Part shown: piece by piece, positions 33,160 to 41,734 of the stretch
How the letters are laid out: every line of letters begins with the position of its first letter
Position numbering within the stretch: position 1 is the first letter of the stretch
DNA from: a virus
Length of the DNA stretch: 59,012 bases
IMG/VR virus record: IMGVR_UViG_3300048999_000041
Span: 1 to 59,012 of that record
Reading direction: 5' to 3' (one strand)
Translations under genes and position numbers: made by a program
The notes under the pieces: generated by a model
Seen by the model: only the letters and a program-made list of their open reading frames with translations
The model's database searches: none
What the model was told of the DNA's origin: nothing

Positions 33160-33253
33160 GAGAGAGACAACTGTCGCCGATCCCCGCAAGGGGCAATCCG
33201 TCTGCTGGTTGCGACATAAAAGACTATTACCAGTGTCTTTCTTTTTCTTTTTT
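33160..33253 (+). ncRNA. Short structured RNA from P8 ending in a terminator
   Basis: From P8 the transcript would contain a hairpin CCCC-gcaa-GGGG inside a CAAC/GTTG pairing, then AAAGAC-tattaccagt-GTCTTT followed by TTTTTCTTTTTT (33218-33253), a textbook terminator. With no ORF between, this is either a ~90-nt phage sRNA or an attenuator controlling the gene at 33274. Confidence 0.6.
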
Positions 33254-33273
33254 GCCAAATCTAAAGGATTTTA

Positions 33274-33915
33274 ATGGAAGACTTCCCAGCCAATAGCCAG
33301 AGGGCTAGAGCGGAACAACCGCGAGAGAAGGTCGAGCGGGTTACCTCAGCTGAAGCTGTTAGGCGGAAGCGAGGGCTCGGCCATAAATTCAAGGAGACCT
33401 TTCTCCCTGGAGATACACGCAGCATGACAGAGCATGTGGTTCAGGGTGTGGTTCTTCCCGGAATCAGAGACCTGTTGTTTGATACTATTTCTGACGCAAT
33501 TCATCGTATGTTCTTCGGGGATAGTAATCGTCCGAGATACGGTGGCGGTGCGTCAATGCCATCGAGCTATGGCCGTGTGGATTATCCTCATACACCATAT
33601 AATCGTATGAACACTACCGCAGCTACGCAGCAGCCACAGCAGAGAATGCTGTCAAGAGGGGCTCGAGCTCGTCATAATTTTGACGATCTGATTATTCCTT
33701 CACGCCAAGAAGCAGAAGAAGTTCTCGACCGTATGTATGACCTGTTGTCAAAATATGGCCGTGTTGAAGTATCGGTTCTGTATGAGCTTACCGGCATCCA
33801 AAGTTCTCATACGGATATGAAGTGGGGCTGGACCAACCTCAAGGGGGCTAAGGCGGTAAAGCTTAGAAACGGAGGATTTCTTCTTGACCTGCCTGAACCA
33901 GAGGCCTTTGTATGA
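33274..33915 (+). CDS. Conserved phage protein of unknown function
   Basis: The 213-residue product has a basic N-terminus, a helix around VQGVVLPGIRDLLFDTISDA, a Gly/Pro/Tyr-rich linker, and a C-terminal domain (DDLIIPSRQEAEEVLDRMYD, LLSKYGRVEVSVLYELTGI, WGWTNLKGAKAVKLRNGGFL). This C-terminal pattern is widespread in phages carrying DUF6353 genes; its function is unknown. TAAAGGA precedes ATG 33274. Expression may depend on read-through of the P8 terminator. Confidence 0.75.
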   Translation: MEDFPANSQRARAEQPREKVERVTSAEAVRRKRGLGHKFKETFLPGDTRSMTEHVVQGVVLPGIRDLLFDTISDAIHRMFFGDSNRPRYGGGASMPSSYGRVDYPHTPYNRMNTTAATQQPQQRMLSRGARARHNFDDLIIPSRQEAEEVLDRMYDLLSKYGRVEVSVLYELTGIQSSHTDMKWGWTNLKGAKAVKLRNGGFLLDLPEPEAFV

Positions 33916-34070
33916 GTAAAAAGAAGAGACAACCCAGACGACGTCCCGATATTCAGATGGTTCGTCATTATTTAAAACGAGAAGAATATCAGCCGTGTAA
34001 AACACCTGGTTGTAAGAACGTCGTGTCCAGCAAAAGCGGCCTCATATTTTGTAGCCGCTGTAAAAAATAA
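33912..34070 (+). CDS. Small zinc-ribbon-like protein
   Basis: The 52-residue, very basic product has two cysteine pairs (CKTPGC and CSRC) that could bind one zinc ion. ATG 33912 overlaps the previous stop (ATGA). Probably nucleic-acid binding. Unknown role. Confidence 0.65.
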   Translation: MSKKKRQPRRRPDIQMVRHYLKREEYQPCKTPGCKNVVSSKSGLIFCSRCKK

Positions 34071-34088
34071 CAGAAAGGGGGTCGGACT

Positions 34089-34268
34089 ATGTCCGCCAAC
34101 GATATCGAGAATAAGCGTCAGTTCGTGATTGGTCTATATTCCGGCCCAAGCTGGAAGCGACGGGTGCAGAAGATGTCTGACGTTCAGGTGATTGCTATCT
34201 ACTTGCGCGAGCATAACAAGCCGAAGAAGCCGCCAAAGGAGAGCGACAGTGATCCAGCACCCTTTTGA
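34089..34268 (+). CDS. Small basic protein, unknown
   Basis: The 59-residue product (QFVIGLYSGPSWKRRVQKMS, VQVIAIYLREHNKPKKPPK) has an FVIGLYSG-type start and a Lys/Pro-rich tail. GAAAGGGGGTC lies upstream of ATG 34089. It overlaps the next gene. This short pattern recurs in phage accessory regions. Confidence 0.65.
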   Translation: MSANDIENKRQFVIGLYSGPSWKRRVQKMSDVQVIAIYLREHNKPKKPPKESDSDPAPF

Positions 34269-34443
34269 GTCAGGAGAGAAGCCGGAAGAGGAAGGGGACA
34301 CGCGTCCCATGCCTTGTCCTACGTGCGAAAGCACTAGAGGATATTCTCGAGTGGGAAATTATCGAGTTCAGTGTCTGAATTGTAATTCCTTGCTAAAGAA
34401 CGAAGAAGTCGACATGCAATTTTCCGATCAGGAGCAAAAATGA
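34249..34443 (+). CDS. Small zinc-ribbon protein
   Basis: The 64-residue product has CPTC...CLNC spacing typical of a zinc ribbon (MPCPTCESTRGYSRVGNYRV, QCLNCNSLL). The start is GTG 34249, with AAAGGAGAG upstream, inside the previous gene. Its stop overlaps the next ATG. A DNA or RNA contact role is likely but unproven. Confidence 0.68.
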   Translation: MIQHPFESGEKPEEEGDTRPMPCPTCESTRGYSRVGNYRVQCLNCNSLLKNEEVDMQFSDQEQK

Positions 34444-35366
34444 ATCTAATTCCAACCGCGATCAGTCGCAAGATCTCAGAACAAGGTCTCCTTGCGTCTG
34501 AGCACGCCCCAAAGGTTCTCTTTGTGGGTGGCGTCGTGGGCATGGTCGGCTCGACCGTTCTGGCCTGTCGTGCGACGCTAAAAGTTGAGGGTATCCTCGA
34601 TCGAGTTGATGCTGGCAAGGAACAAGCCGAAGAGGTCTTTGCTGTGGTCAACGACCCAGAGTATATCGGAGAATCTACATATTCTCTGAAGGAGTACAAG
34701 AAGGACCTTCACATCATCAGGGCGCGTGGGCTTGGACAGGTTGTTAAACTCTATGCGCCCTCTGTGATCTTGGGCGCAGCTTCAGTTGCCGCGTTGACTA
34801 AGTCGCACAACATCCTGCAAGATCGAAATCTTGCCCTGGCTGCTGCCTACACGGCGGTTGACAGTGCCTTCGCTCGGTATCGTGAGCGAGTTATCGACAT
34901 GTTCGGTGAAGAGATGGACGACGATATTCGTTACGAGTCAGAGCAGGTTGACGTTGTCGACGAAGAGACGGGTGAGGTCAAGACGATTACTCGCATTGTC
35001 GACGCACCAGGGTCAGCATATTCTCGATTCTATGACGAAGAGTCGTCGAGGAATTGGTCTACTAACCCGGACATCAACATGGCGTTTCTACGCACTGTTC
35101 AGAACTATGCGAATGATCGGTTGAAGATTCGCGGTCACGTGTTTCTCAATGAGGTCTACGACGAGCTGGGACTGTCACATACTAAAGCCGGATCGGTTGT
35201 CGGATGGCGTTGGAATAAGGAGTCCGGAGACGATTACATCGATTTCGGCATCTGGGACGACACAAGTGAGGCGGTAAACGACTTTTTCAATGGTCGTGAA
35301 GGAGCCATCCTCCTTGACTTCAATGTCGATGGCGTAATCTACGATAAGCTTGAGGAGCGGTATTGA
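34440..35366 (+). CDS. DUF6353-related protein (copy 2)
   Basis: The 308-residue paralogue of the 29058 product has the same layout: first hydrophobic helix (APKVLFVGGVVGMVGSTVLA), second hydrophobic helix (LYAPSVILGAASVAALTKSH), AALAAAYTAVDSAFARYRER, and a C-terminal domain with SRFYDEESSRNWSTNP and VGWRWNKESGDDY. It is larger and more divergent. It overlaps its neighbours (ATGA at the start; TTG start of the next gene at its stop). Two copies in one genome suggest a hetero-oligomeric membrane complex. Confidence 0.75.
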   Translation: MNLIPTAISRKISEQGLLASEHAPKVLFVGGVVGMVGSTVLACRATLKVEGILDRVDAGKEQAEEVFAVVNDPEYIGESTYSLKEYKKDLHIIRARGLGQVVKLYAPSVILGAASVAALTKSHNILQDRNLALAAAYTAVDSAFARYRERVIDMFGEEMDDDIRYESEQVDVVDEETGEVKTITRIVDAPGSAYSRFYDEESSRNWSTNPDINMAFLRTVQNYANDRLKIRGHVFLNEVYDELGLSHTKAGSVVGWRWNKESGDDYIDFGIWDDTSEAVNDFFNGREGAILLDFNVDGVIYDKLEERY

Positions 35367-36226
35367 CTACCAAGGACACAGCGAAGGAAATCGCTGAGAT
35401 TGCCGCAGACGGTGTGGCAGACGGCCTGCACATCGTAGGCGAAGAAACTCTGGCTATCGAAGAAGCAACGAGAGCCATTGACCGGGTGGGCCTTGGGTAT
35501 TTTGCCCTTGGCCTTGCCGCTGGTGTCGCTGCTGGAGCATTTTCTGGTTTTGTCGTGGCCTATCGTAAAGCTGAGACAAAGTACAGCGAAATTGCCGCGG
35601 AGGAAATTGCCGAGATGCGACAGCATTATTCCGCCAAGGCTACGGCTCTTGATTCAGAGGCCGGTAAGAAAGATCTCGAGGATATTGTTCGGGAGAGAGG
35701 ATATTCTCCTGAGATCTCAGCCGAGCCGCCGATGGCTGTGTCACCGCCGATCGCTGTGACAGAAGCAGCCGAGGAATCAGACGAAGTTGTCGATCCTGAG
35801 CCTCCTGTGCCTCAAGAGGTTCGCAACGTTTTCGAAGAAAATCAAGTCAAAGACGAGTGGGACTATCACCAGGAGCGAGCTGGACGTTCTCCGATGAAGC
35901 CATACGTTATTCATCTCGACGAACGTGATGATAACGATGCGTACGATGAGGTTACCTGGACATATTACGAAGATGACGACGTTCTTTGTAATGAGCTTGA
36001 CGAGGTCATCTCCGAAGCAGATCGGGAAAGGATCGTTGGCGAGACCAATTTGGAGAAATTCGGCCATGGTTCTGGTGACGCACAGATTGTCTATGTGCGA
36101 AACGACAATCTAGAGATGGATATCGAAGTCATCAAATCGCCAAACTCGTATGCTGAAGAAGTCCATGGTCTAAGCCACTCGAGTAGTCCACGTCGTCGGG
36201 AGAGGATGAGATTCGACGATGAATAA
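35363..36226 (+). CDS. Acidic protein with N-terminal TM, DUF6353-associated
   Basis: The 287-residue product starts at TTG 35363 overlapping the DUF6353 stop. It has a membrane helix (GYFALGLAAGVAAGAFSGFV), a helical stalk, a Pro/Glu-rich linker, and a C-terminal domain (KPYVIHLDERDDNDAYDEVT, WTYYEDDDVLCNELDEVI, IVYVRNDNLEMDIEVIKS). The same gene order after DUF6353 occurs in other phages. The role is unknown; it may anchor something to the membrane. Confidence 0.72.
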   Translation: MTTKDTAKEIAEIAADGVADGLHIVGEETLAIEEATRAIDRVGLGYFALGLAAGVAAGAFSGFVVAYRKAETKYSEIAAEEIAEMRQHYSAKATALDSEAGKKDLEDIVRERGYSPEISAEPPMAVSPPIAVTEAAEESDEVVDPEPPVPQEVRNVFEENQVKDEWDYHQERAGRSPMKPYVIHLDERDDNDAYDEVTWTYYEDDDVLCNELDEVISEADRERIVGETNLEKFGHGSGDAQIVYVRNDNLEMDIEVIKSPNSYAEEVHGLSHSSSPRRRERMRFDDE

Positions 36227-36758
36227 TCATCCTCTGGCTGAGGACTATCTTAACTGGTTGGCCCCTCAGATCAGAGATGAGCATGACGGTAATCCGGATA
36301 AAACATACAGTAATCTAATTGTACTCATGTTCGAGAAGGAGTTTGTCTGGCTCGTCCCCAACGATGATAATCGTTTGGGTGACGGGCTGGGCTTACGTGT
36401 CGAGTTTTGTTATGAGCATCACATTCGTCAAGGATCTTTAGCGCATCTGGGTCCTTGCTCGTTTTTAGAAGTTCTGATTGGGCTGTCTAAGCGATTGGCG
36501 TTTGATATTGGGGGTAATGCTTCCGGTTGGGCGTGGACACTCATCTCTAATCTGGAATTGCATAGAATGTCGGATCCTCTTTCTCAGTATAAAATTGAGA
36601 AAACAAACGATATTCTTGACAGATGTATATGGAGAAATTATGGCCCAGATGGTTCCGGTGGCTTTTTCCCATTAGCGTGGCCAGAAGAAGATCAGAGAAA
36701 GGTGGAGCTATGGTATCAGATGGCCGCGTGGATCAATGAACTCCATCCCGAGCATTGA
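36219..36758 (+). CDS. Conserved phage protein, unknown
   Basis: The 179-residue product contains FEKEFVWLVPNDDNRLGDGL, LRVEFCYEHH, GPCSFLEVLIGLSKRLAFDI and GGFFPLAWPEEDQRKVELWY. This strongly patterned family recurs beside DUF6353 genes. No catalytic motif is evident. ATG 36219 overlaps the upstream stop by 8 nt. Confidence 0.75.
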   Translation: MNNHPLAEDYLNWLAPQIRDEHDGNPDKTYSNLIVLMFEKEFVWLVPNDDNRLGDGLGLRVEFCYEHHIRQGSLAHLGPCSFLEVLIGLSKRLAFDIGGNASGWAWTLISNLELHRMSDPLSQYKIEKTNDILDRCIWRNYGPDGSGGFFPLAWPEEDQRKVELWYQMAAWINELHPEH

Positions 36759-36759
36759 T

Positions 36760-36960
36760 ATGAGTCAAAAACCAAAAGGACACGACGAATCTCCGGCAAT
36801 TATCTCTGATCATGCGTTTGAACCAAGAGGCGAATGGTGGGATTTATGTCGGCATTGTGGTTTAGCCATGGCCAGCCATGAAGAAACAACAATTGACCCC
36901 AAAGATCACATCGCCCCACATGTTAGTATTGAATACTACGGTGACGACGAAGATGATTAA
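36760..36960 (+). CDS. Small acidic CxxC protein
   Basis: The 66-residue product has EWWDLCRHCGLAMASHEETT, i.e. a CxxC plus a nearby His that could bind zinc, and ends in an acidic tail. ATG 36760 starts just after the preceding stop. Confidence 0.62.
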   Translation: MSQKPKGHDESPAIISDHAFEPRGEWWDLCRHCGLAMASHEETTIDPKDHIAPHVSIEYYGDDEDD

Positions 36961-36971
36961 TAAGGAGAAGG

Positions 36972-37199
36972 ATGGCTAAAAGAAATACAGCGGAATTTCT
37001 TCGCCTAATGAATGAAGCCAATAATGCTATCGCAGCACGAGCGGCTCAACCTGTGAAAAATCTAAGAGGCGATCCGGTACGCATCCAACGAGACGCCGAA
37101 CGGCGAGAAAAGGCCGGAGGCCCGCTTAGAGCTCGTGAGCACACAAGAAGTCGGCCGGTAACGGCTCGACACGCCTTTGGACGACCGCAGATGTACTAA
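36972..37199 (+). CDS. Small basic protein, unknown
   Basis: The 75-residue Arg-rich, probably disordered product (NAIAARAAQPVKNLRGDPVR, RAREHTRSRPVTARHAFG) starts at ATG 36972 after TAAGGAGAAGG. It directly precedes the replicase, so it might be a replication accessory factor. Confidence 0.65.
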   Translation: MAKRNTAEFLRLMNEANNAIAARAAQPVKNLRGDPVRIQRDAERREKAGGPLRAREHTRSRPVTARHAFGRPQMY

Positions 37200-37214
37200 A
37201 CAGAAAGGAGGATA

Positions 37215-40200
37215 ATGGACTTCTATCAGATCCGAGTGCACGAGACAAAAGAAGGGCCGCTGGAGCTATATCCCGACTTTATCGTCGGGCGTTCTGAGGA
37301 TCTGATGGTCCAAGGTCGTACTTTCTATGCTATTTGGGACGAAGAGAAGAAATTATGGTCGCAAGATGAGTATGATGTACAGCGACTGGTTGATGAAGAT
37401 CTGCGCCAGGAGGCGAATCGACTACATAAGGAGACTGGACAGAAGTACACTATACGTTCTATGCGCTCATTCGGTTCAAACTCCTGGACGCAGTTTCGTA
37501 AGTTCGTTGCTCATATTTCCGATAATAGTCATCCGCTAGATTCCAAGCTGGTCTTTGCTAACGCCGAGATAAAAAAGGAAGACTATGCCTCAAAACAACT
37601 CCCCTACGCACTGTCTGAGGGGGCCACGCCAGCTTGGGATGAGCTCCTCGCAACTCTCTATGCTCCGGAAGAGCGCGCAAAGATTGAGTGGGCTATTGGC
37701 TCGATTGTTTCGGGGGATAGTAAACGCATTCAGAAATTTCTCGTCTTCTATGGCCCGGCTGGTACTGGTAAGTCGACGATTCTCGGAATTATCGAGAAAC
37801 TCTTCGAAGGATATACCACGACATTCGATGGCAAGGCGTTGGGTAACTCCAATTCGTCATTTGCCACCGAAGCGTTTAAACATCACCCCCTTGTCGCGAT
37901 CCAGCACGATGGGGATCTTTCGCGGATCGAGGATAATACACGCCTGAACTCCATCATCTCACACGAGACGATGACTATGAACGAGAAGTACAAGCCATCA
38001 TATTCAGCAAGAGTTGACGCCATGCTGTTCATGGGCTCCAATCAGCCGGTAAAGATCTCTGATGCAAAATCGGGAATCATCCGACGTCTGATGGACGTGC
38101 ATCCGACAGGTATCAAGATTCCAGCCAAGCACTATCAGACTCTCATGACGCAAATCGGCTTTGAACTCGGTGCCATAGCGCACCGTTGTCTCTCTGTATA
38201 TTTGTCTATGGGTAAGAATTACTACGACGCATATCGTCCGTTGGAGATGATGTTGCAGACCGACGTCTTCTTTAACTTCATCGAAGCACATTTTGATGTG
38301 TTCAAGTCACAAGATCATACCACGCTAAAGCAAGCGTATATCTTGTATAAGGAATATTGCTCGGACAGCGGAATCGAGAGACCTATGCCGCAATACAAAA
38401 TGCGAGAGGAGTTGCGAAACTACTTTGATGAGTTTCACGATCGAGGTGAACTCGACGGCCAACCAGTACGAAGCCTTTACTCCGGGTTTAACGCCAATAA
38501 GTTCAAAGCGCCCAAAGACGATCCGGCGACATTTTCGTTAGTGCTTGAAGAAAAGACCTCTCTTCTTGATGAGTTTTTAGCTGACTACAAAGCACAGTTG
38601 GCTTTGACCAAAGATACCGAGTACCAAAAGGCCGGAGATCCGGAGAGAAAATGGGCTAATGTAAAAACCAAGCTATCAGATATTGATACGCGAAAAATTC
38701 ACTGGGTTAAAGTTCCTGAAAATCACGTGGTGATCGATTTCGATCTGAAGGACAGTAATGGAACCAAAGCTCTCGAGCGAAATCTCGAAGCGGCCAGTCA
38801 GTGGCCACCCACTTACGCTGAGTTGTCAAAATCAGGTTCTGGCGTACATCTTCATTTTAGCTACACCGGAGACCCCGATGAGCTTGCGTCTCAATACGCT
38901 GAAGGCATTGAAGTTAAAGTGTATCGAGGGGAAGCTGCCTTGCGCCGTCGTGTGTCCAGATGTAACGCGGTGCCTATTGCGGAGATATCTACCGGACTCC
39001 CAGTAAAGCCTAGAAAGGACAAGATGCTCAAGGAGAAAACTATCAAGAGCGAACACGGGTTGCGGGAACTGATAAAGAAGAATCTGCGTAAGGAGATTCA
39101 TCCAGGCACCAAATCTTCGGTGGACTTTATCAAGCATATTCTTGATGAAGCGCACGAGTCGGGAATGAAATACGACGTCAGCGATATGCGTAACACGATT
39201 GTCGCGTTCGCCAACAACTCTACTAACCAGGCCACTCAGGCCCTGAAAACGGTTATGAACATGAAGTGGGCGTCTGATGAGCCGGATTCAGAAGGTTCTG
39301 GAGTCAGTGAGCCCGTAGTGGAAGTGGCTGACGATCGACTTGTCTTCTTCGATGTCGAGGTATATTCTAATCTGTTTGTTATTTGTTGGAAGTTTCTTGG
39401 CTCCGAAGAAGTAGTCAAGATGATTAACCCAAAACCTCACGAAGTGGCCGAGCTATTTAAATTGAAGTTAGTGGGCTTCTATAATCGACGATATGACAAT
39501 CATATTCTATATGCGGCGGCTATGGGGGCAACCAACGAAGAGCTCTTTCGTTTAAGCAGTAAGATCATTGAAGGCAATCGCTCGGCTACCTTCGGAGCGG
39601 CGTATAACTTGTCTTACGCCGATATTTGGGATTTCTCTTCGGTTAAGCAGAGTCTGAAGAAGTTCGAGCTTGACCTGGGAATACTTCATATGGAGTTAGA
39701 TATTCCCTGGGATCAGGCGGTGGACGAAAGCGATTGGCAGCGAGTGGTTGATTATTGTGTCAATGACGTTAAGGCAACTGAGAAAGTCTTCGAAGATAGA
39801 AAAGCAGATTTCGTAGCTCGACAGATCTTAGCCGAGTTATCCGGTCTTACGGTAAATGATACCACACAGAATCACACCGCGCGAATCATATTTGGCAACG
39901 ACAAACAAGCCTCTAAGAAGTTTATCTACACCGATCTTAGCGAAGAATTCCCCGGGTATGAATTTAAGCTTGGCAAGAGTTATTACCGCGGAGAAGAGCC
40001 TGGCGAAGGGGGCTATGTCTACGCTGAACCGGGAATGTATGAAAACGTCGCAGTATTAGACGTTGCCTCCATGCATCCCAACAGTATTATCGCCTTAAAT
40101 GCGTTCGGCCCGTATACTCAGAAGTTTGAAGACCTTATTAAAGCTCGTATTGCAATTAAGCGTAAAGATTTTGATGCTGCCGCCAACATGTTGGACGGTA

Positions 40201-41057
40201 AGCTCACTTCGTTTATTACTCTCCCCCACGAAGGCTGGGATGTCGAGGGAGCGGAGAAGCTTGCCTACGCGCTTAAGATCGTGATCAATATTGTCTATGG
40301 TCTCACTTCAGCTAAATTTAATAATCCTTTCCGAGATATTCGCAACATCGATAATATTGTCGCCAAGCGTGGCGCTCTGTTCATGATCGATCTCAAGCAC
40401 GCTCTGCAGGACAAGGGCGTCCAGGTCGTGCATATCAAGACCGACTCGGTGAAGATTCCCAACGCAACACCGGAGATCATCGAGTTTGTCACGGAATTCG
40501 GTAAGAAGTACAGTTACGACTTCGAACACGAGGCAACATATAACAAATTCTGTCTGGTCAACGATGCGGTTTACGTGGCCGGTATGGAGACCGTGCCTTG
40601 GGACGATCCTTCGGTTCCCTTCCCGGGATATTCTTGGACAGCGGTTGGTGCTCAGTTTCAGCATCCCTATGTGTTCAAGGCTCTGTTCTCTCACGAGGAA
40701 ACGGAGTTCAAGGATTTCTGTGAAGGTCGGTCGGTGGTCAAGGGCGCCATGTATCTAGACTTTAGCGAAGAAGTCAATGGTATGGAGCCCGATATTTCCA
40801 AGATGCGTCACGTGGGTAAGACCGGACTTTTCGTTCCAGTGTTAGAGGGTGGAGCAAAGCTCTATCGGTATAATGAAGAGAAATACTATGCTGTGTCAGG
40901 TACTAAGGGACATCTCTGGATGGAGGCAGCGGTTGCCGAGAACAAGGATGATCTGCAGATTGACATGACATATTTCGAGAAGTTAAAGAAAGCAGCAATC
41001 GAGGCAATCCAAAAGTTTGGTGCGTTTGACGATCTTATAAAACCCAAGGAAAGGTAA
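37215..41057 (+). CDS. Helicase-primase-family B DNA polymerase fusion
   Basis: This 1280-residue chain combines three replication activities. Residues ~140-400: SF3/D5-type helicase (Walker A GPAGTGKS at 180-187, acidic VAIQHDGDLSR, sensor LFMGSNQPVK). Residues ~450-610: archaeo-eukaryotic-primase-like domain (IDFDLKD with Asp508/Asp510, SGSGVHLHF at ~540-548, GIEVKVYRG). Residues ~705-1280: proofreading family B polymerase: Exo I DVEVYSN (713), Exo II GFYNRRYDNH, Exo III YCVNDVKATE, motif A DVASMHPNS (Asp949), motif B KIVINIVYGL, motif C HIKTDSVKI (Asp1077). Lys1075 replaces the first Asp of the usual DTDS. It would unwind, prime and extend phage DNA. AAAGGAGG precedes ATG 37215. There is no sign of frameshift or intein. 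Confidence 0.88.
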   Translation: MDFYQIRVHETKEGPLELYPDFIVGRSEDLMVQGRTFYAIWDEEKKLWSQDEYDVQRLVDEDLRQEANRLHKETGQKYTIRSMRSFGSNSWTQFRKFVAHISDNSHPLDSKLVFANAEIKKEDYASKQLPYALSEGATPAWDELLATLYAPEERAKIEWAIGSIVSGDSKRIQKFLVFYGPAGTGKSTILGIIEKLFEGYTTTFDGKALGNSNSSFATEAFKHHPLVAIQHDGDLSRIEDNTRLNSIISHETMTMNEKYKPSYSARVDAMLFMGSNQPVKISDAKSGIIRRLMDVHPTGIKIPAKHYQTLMTQIGFELGAIAHRCLSVYLSMGKNYYDAYRPLEMMLQTDVFFNFIEAHFDVFKSQDHTTLKQAYILYKEYCSDSGIERPMPQYKMREELRNYFDEFHDRGELDGQPVRSLYSGFNANKFKAPKDDPATFSLVLEEKTSLLDEFLADYKAQLALTKDTEYQKAGDPERKWANVKTKLSDIDTRKIHWVKVPENHVVIDFDLKDSNGTKALERNLEAASQWPPTYAELSKSGSGVHLHFSYTGDPDELASQYAEGIEVKVYRGEAALRRRVSRCNAVPIAEISTGLPVKPRKDKMLKEKTIKSEHGLRELIKKNLRKEIHPGTKSSVDFIKHILDEAHESGMKYDVSDMRNTIVAFANNSTNQATQALKTVMNMKWASDEPDSEGSGVSEPVVEVADDRLVFFDVEVYSNLFVICWKFLGSEEVVKMINPKPHEVAELFKLKLVGFYNRRYDNHILYAAAMGATNEELFRLSSKIIEGNRSATFGAAYNLSYADIWDFSSVKQSLKKFELDLGILHMELDIPWDQAVDESDWQRVVDYCVNDVKATEKVFEDRKADFVARQILAELSGLTVNDTTQNHTARIIFGNDKQASKKFIYTDLSEEFPGYEFKLGKSYYRGEEPGEGGYVYAEPGMYENVAVLDVASMHPNSIIALNAFGPYTQKFEDLIKARIAIKRKDFDAAANMLDGKLTSFITLPHEGWDVEGAEKLAYALKIVINIVYGLTSAKFNNPFRDIRNIDNIVAKRGALFMIDLKHALQDKGVQVVHIKTDSVKIPNATPEIIEFVTEFGKKYSYDFEHEATYNKFCLVNDAVYVAGMETVPWDDPSVPFPGYSWTAVGAQFQHPYVFKALFSHEETEFKDFCEGRSVVKGAMYLDFSEEVNGMEPDISKMRHVGKTGLFVPVLEGGAKLYRYNEEKYYAVSGTKGHLWMEAAVAENKDDLQIDMTYFEKLKKAAIEAIQKFGAFDDLIKPKER

Positions 41058-41061
41058 AGAC

Positions 41062-41232
41062 GTGGGAATCGTTAATATCGATATTCTCATGAATGACGAT
41101 GCTGGAGAAGCGGCGCTTAGAGCGCAAGCGGCGCGAGAGGCTAAGCTTATTCTAGCACACCGTCAAGGACAGCATCCTTATGGGTCTATGCGTCGAGACT
41201 GCCCATTATGTCAGGAGCGAGATGGCCGGTAG
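41062..41232 (+). CDS. Small protein with CxxC
   Basis: The 56-residue product from GTG 41062 (AAAGG upstream) is an Ala-rich helix followed by RRDCPLCQERDG, a single CPLC zinc knuckle half-site. It overlaps the next gene. A similar C-terminal MRRDCPLC signature appears in small proteins that follow phage polymerases. Confidence 0.6.
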   Translation: MGIVNIDILMNDDAGEAALRAQAAREAKLILAHRQGQHPYGSMRRDCPLCQERDGR

Positions 41233-41485
41233 TTACAACCACATCATTACCAAAGAAGGTAATCTCGTAAGTAACGAGCGCTTCGTTAATTTTATCGAGA
41301 ATCTCGGAGACGCATACGAGATGGCCGAACAGATGTATGGAATGATCTGGTTTCTGGCCCATATGGGCCCTGAGCCACCGACTACAAGTCCCGAAAATTT
41401 GGTTGAGACAGCTCGCCTACACTACGAAGATGGATTAGTGCTTGCTAAAGCAAATAAAAACAAAGCAAAACATCACGAACGTTAG
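41222..41485 (+). CDS. Hypothetical protein
   Basis: The 87-residue helical product (NFIENLGDAYEMAEQMYGMI, ENLVETARLHYEDGLVLAKA) starts at ATG 41222 inside the previous gene. Not recognised; it is part of the replication operon. Confidence 0.65.
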   Translation: MAGSYNHIITKEGNLVSNERFVNFIENLGDAYEMAEQMYGMIWFLAHMGPEPPTTSPENLVETARLHYEDGLVLAKANKNKAKHHER

Positions 41486-41494
41486 TTCTGCTAA

Positions 41495-41734
41495 ATGAAA
41501 AAGAATAAAAACACTGACTACAAAATTTCGTTCCGGCAGAGCAGAATAATAGGCACGTGGTCTTATATCATCAAGACCCCAGACGGTCGAAGGCTTTATC
41601 CCGTTATTATGGGTACCTTCGCTATGAAGGAATCAGCGGAGAGAGACGCCCTGCGAAGAATAAATCTCGATCGAGCGACATACGAGATGACGGGGACCGA
41701 GCTTGCAACCAAGTACAACAAACAGGAGAGCTAA
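41495..41734 (+). CDS. Hypothetical protein
   Basis: The 79-residue basic product (YKISFRQSRIIGTWSYIIKT, RATYEMTGTELATKY) overlaps the next start by one base. No motif recognised; it immediately precedes the putative ssDNA-binding protein. Confidence 0.65.
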   Translation: MKKNKNTDYKISFRQSRIIGTWSYIIKTPDGRRLYPVIMGTFAMKESAERDALRRINLDRATYEMTGTELATKYNKQES

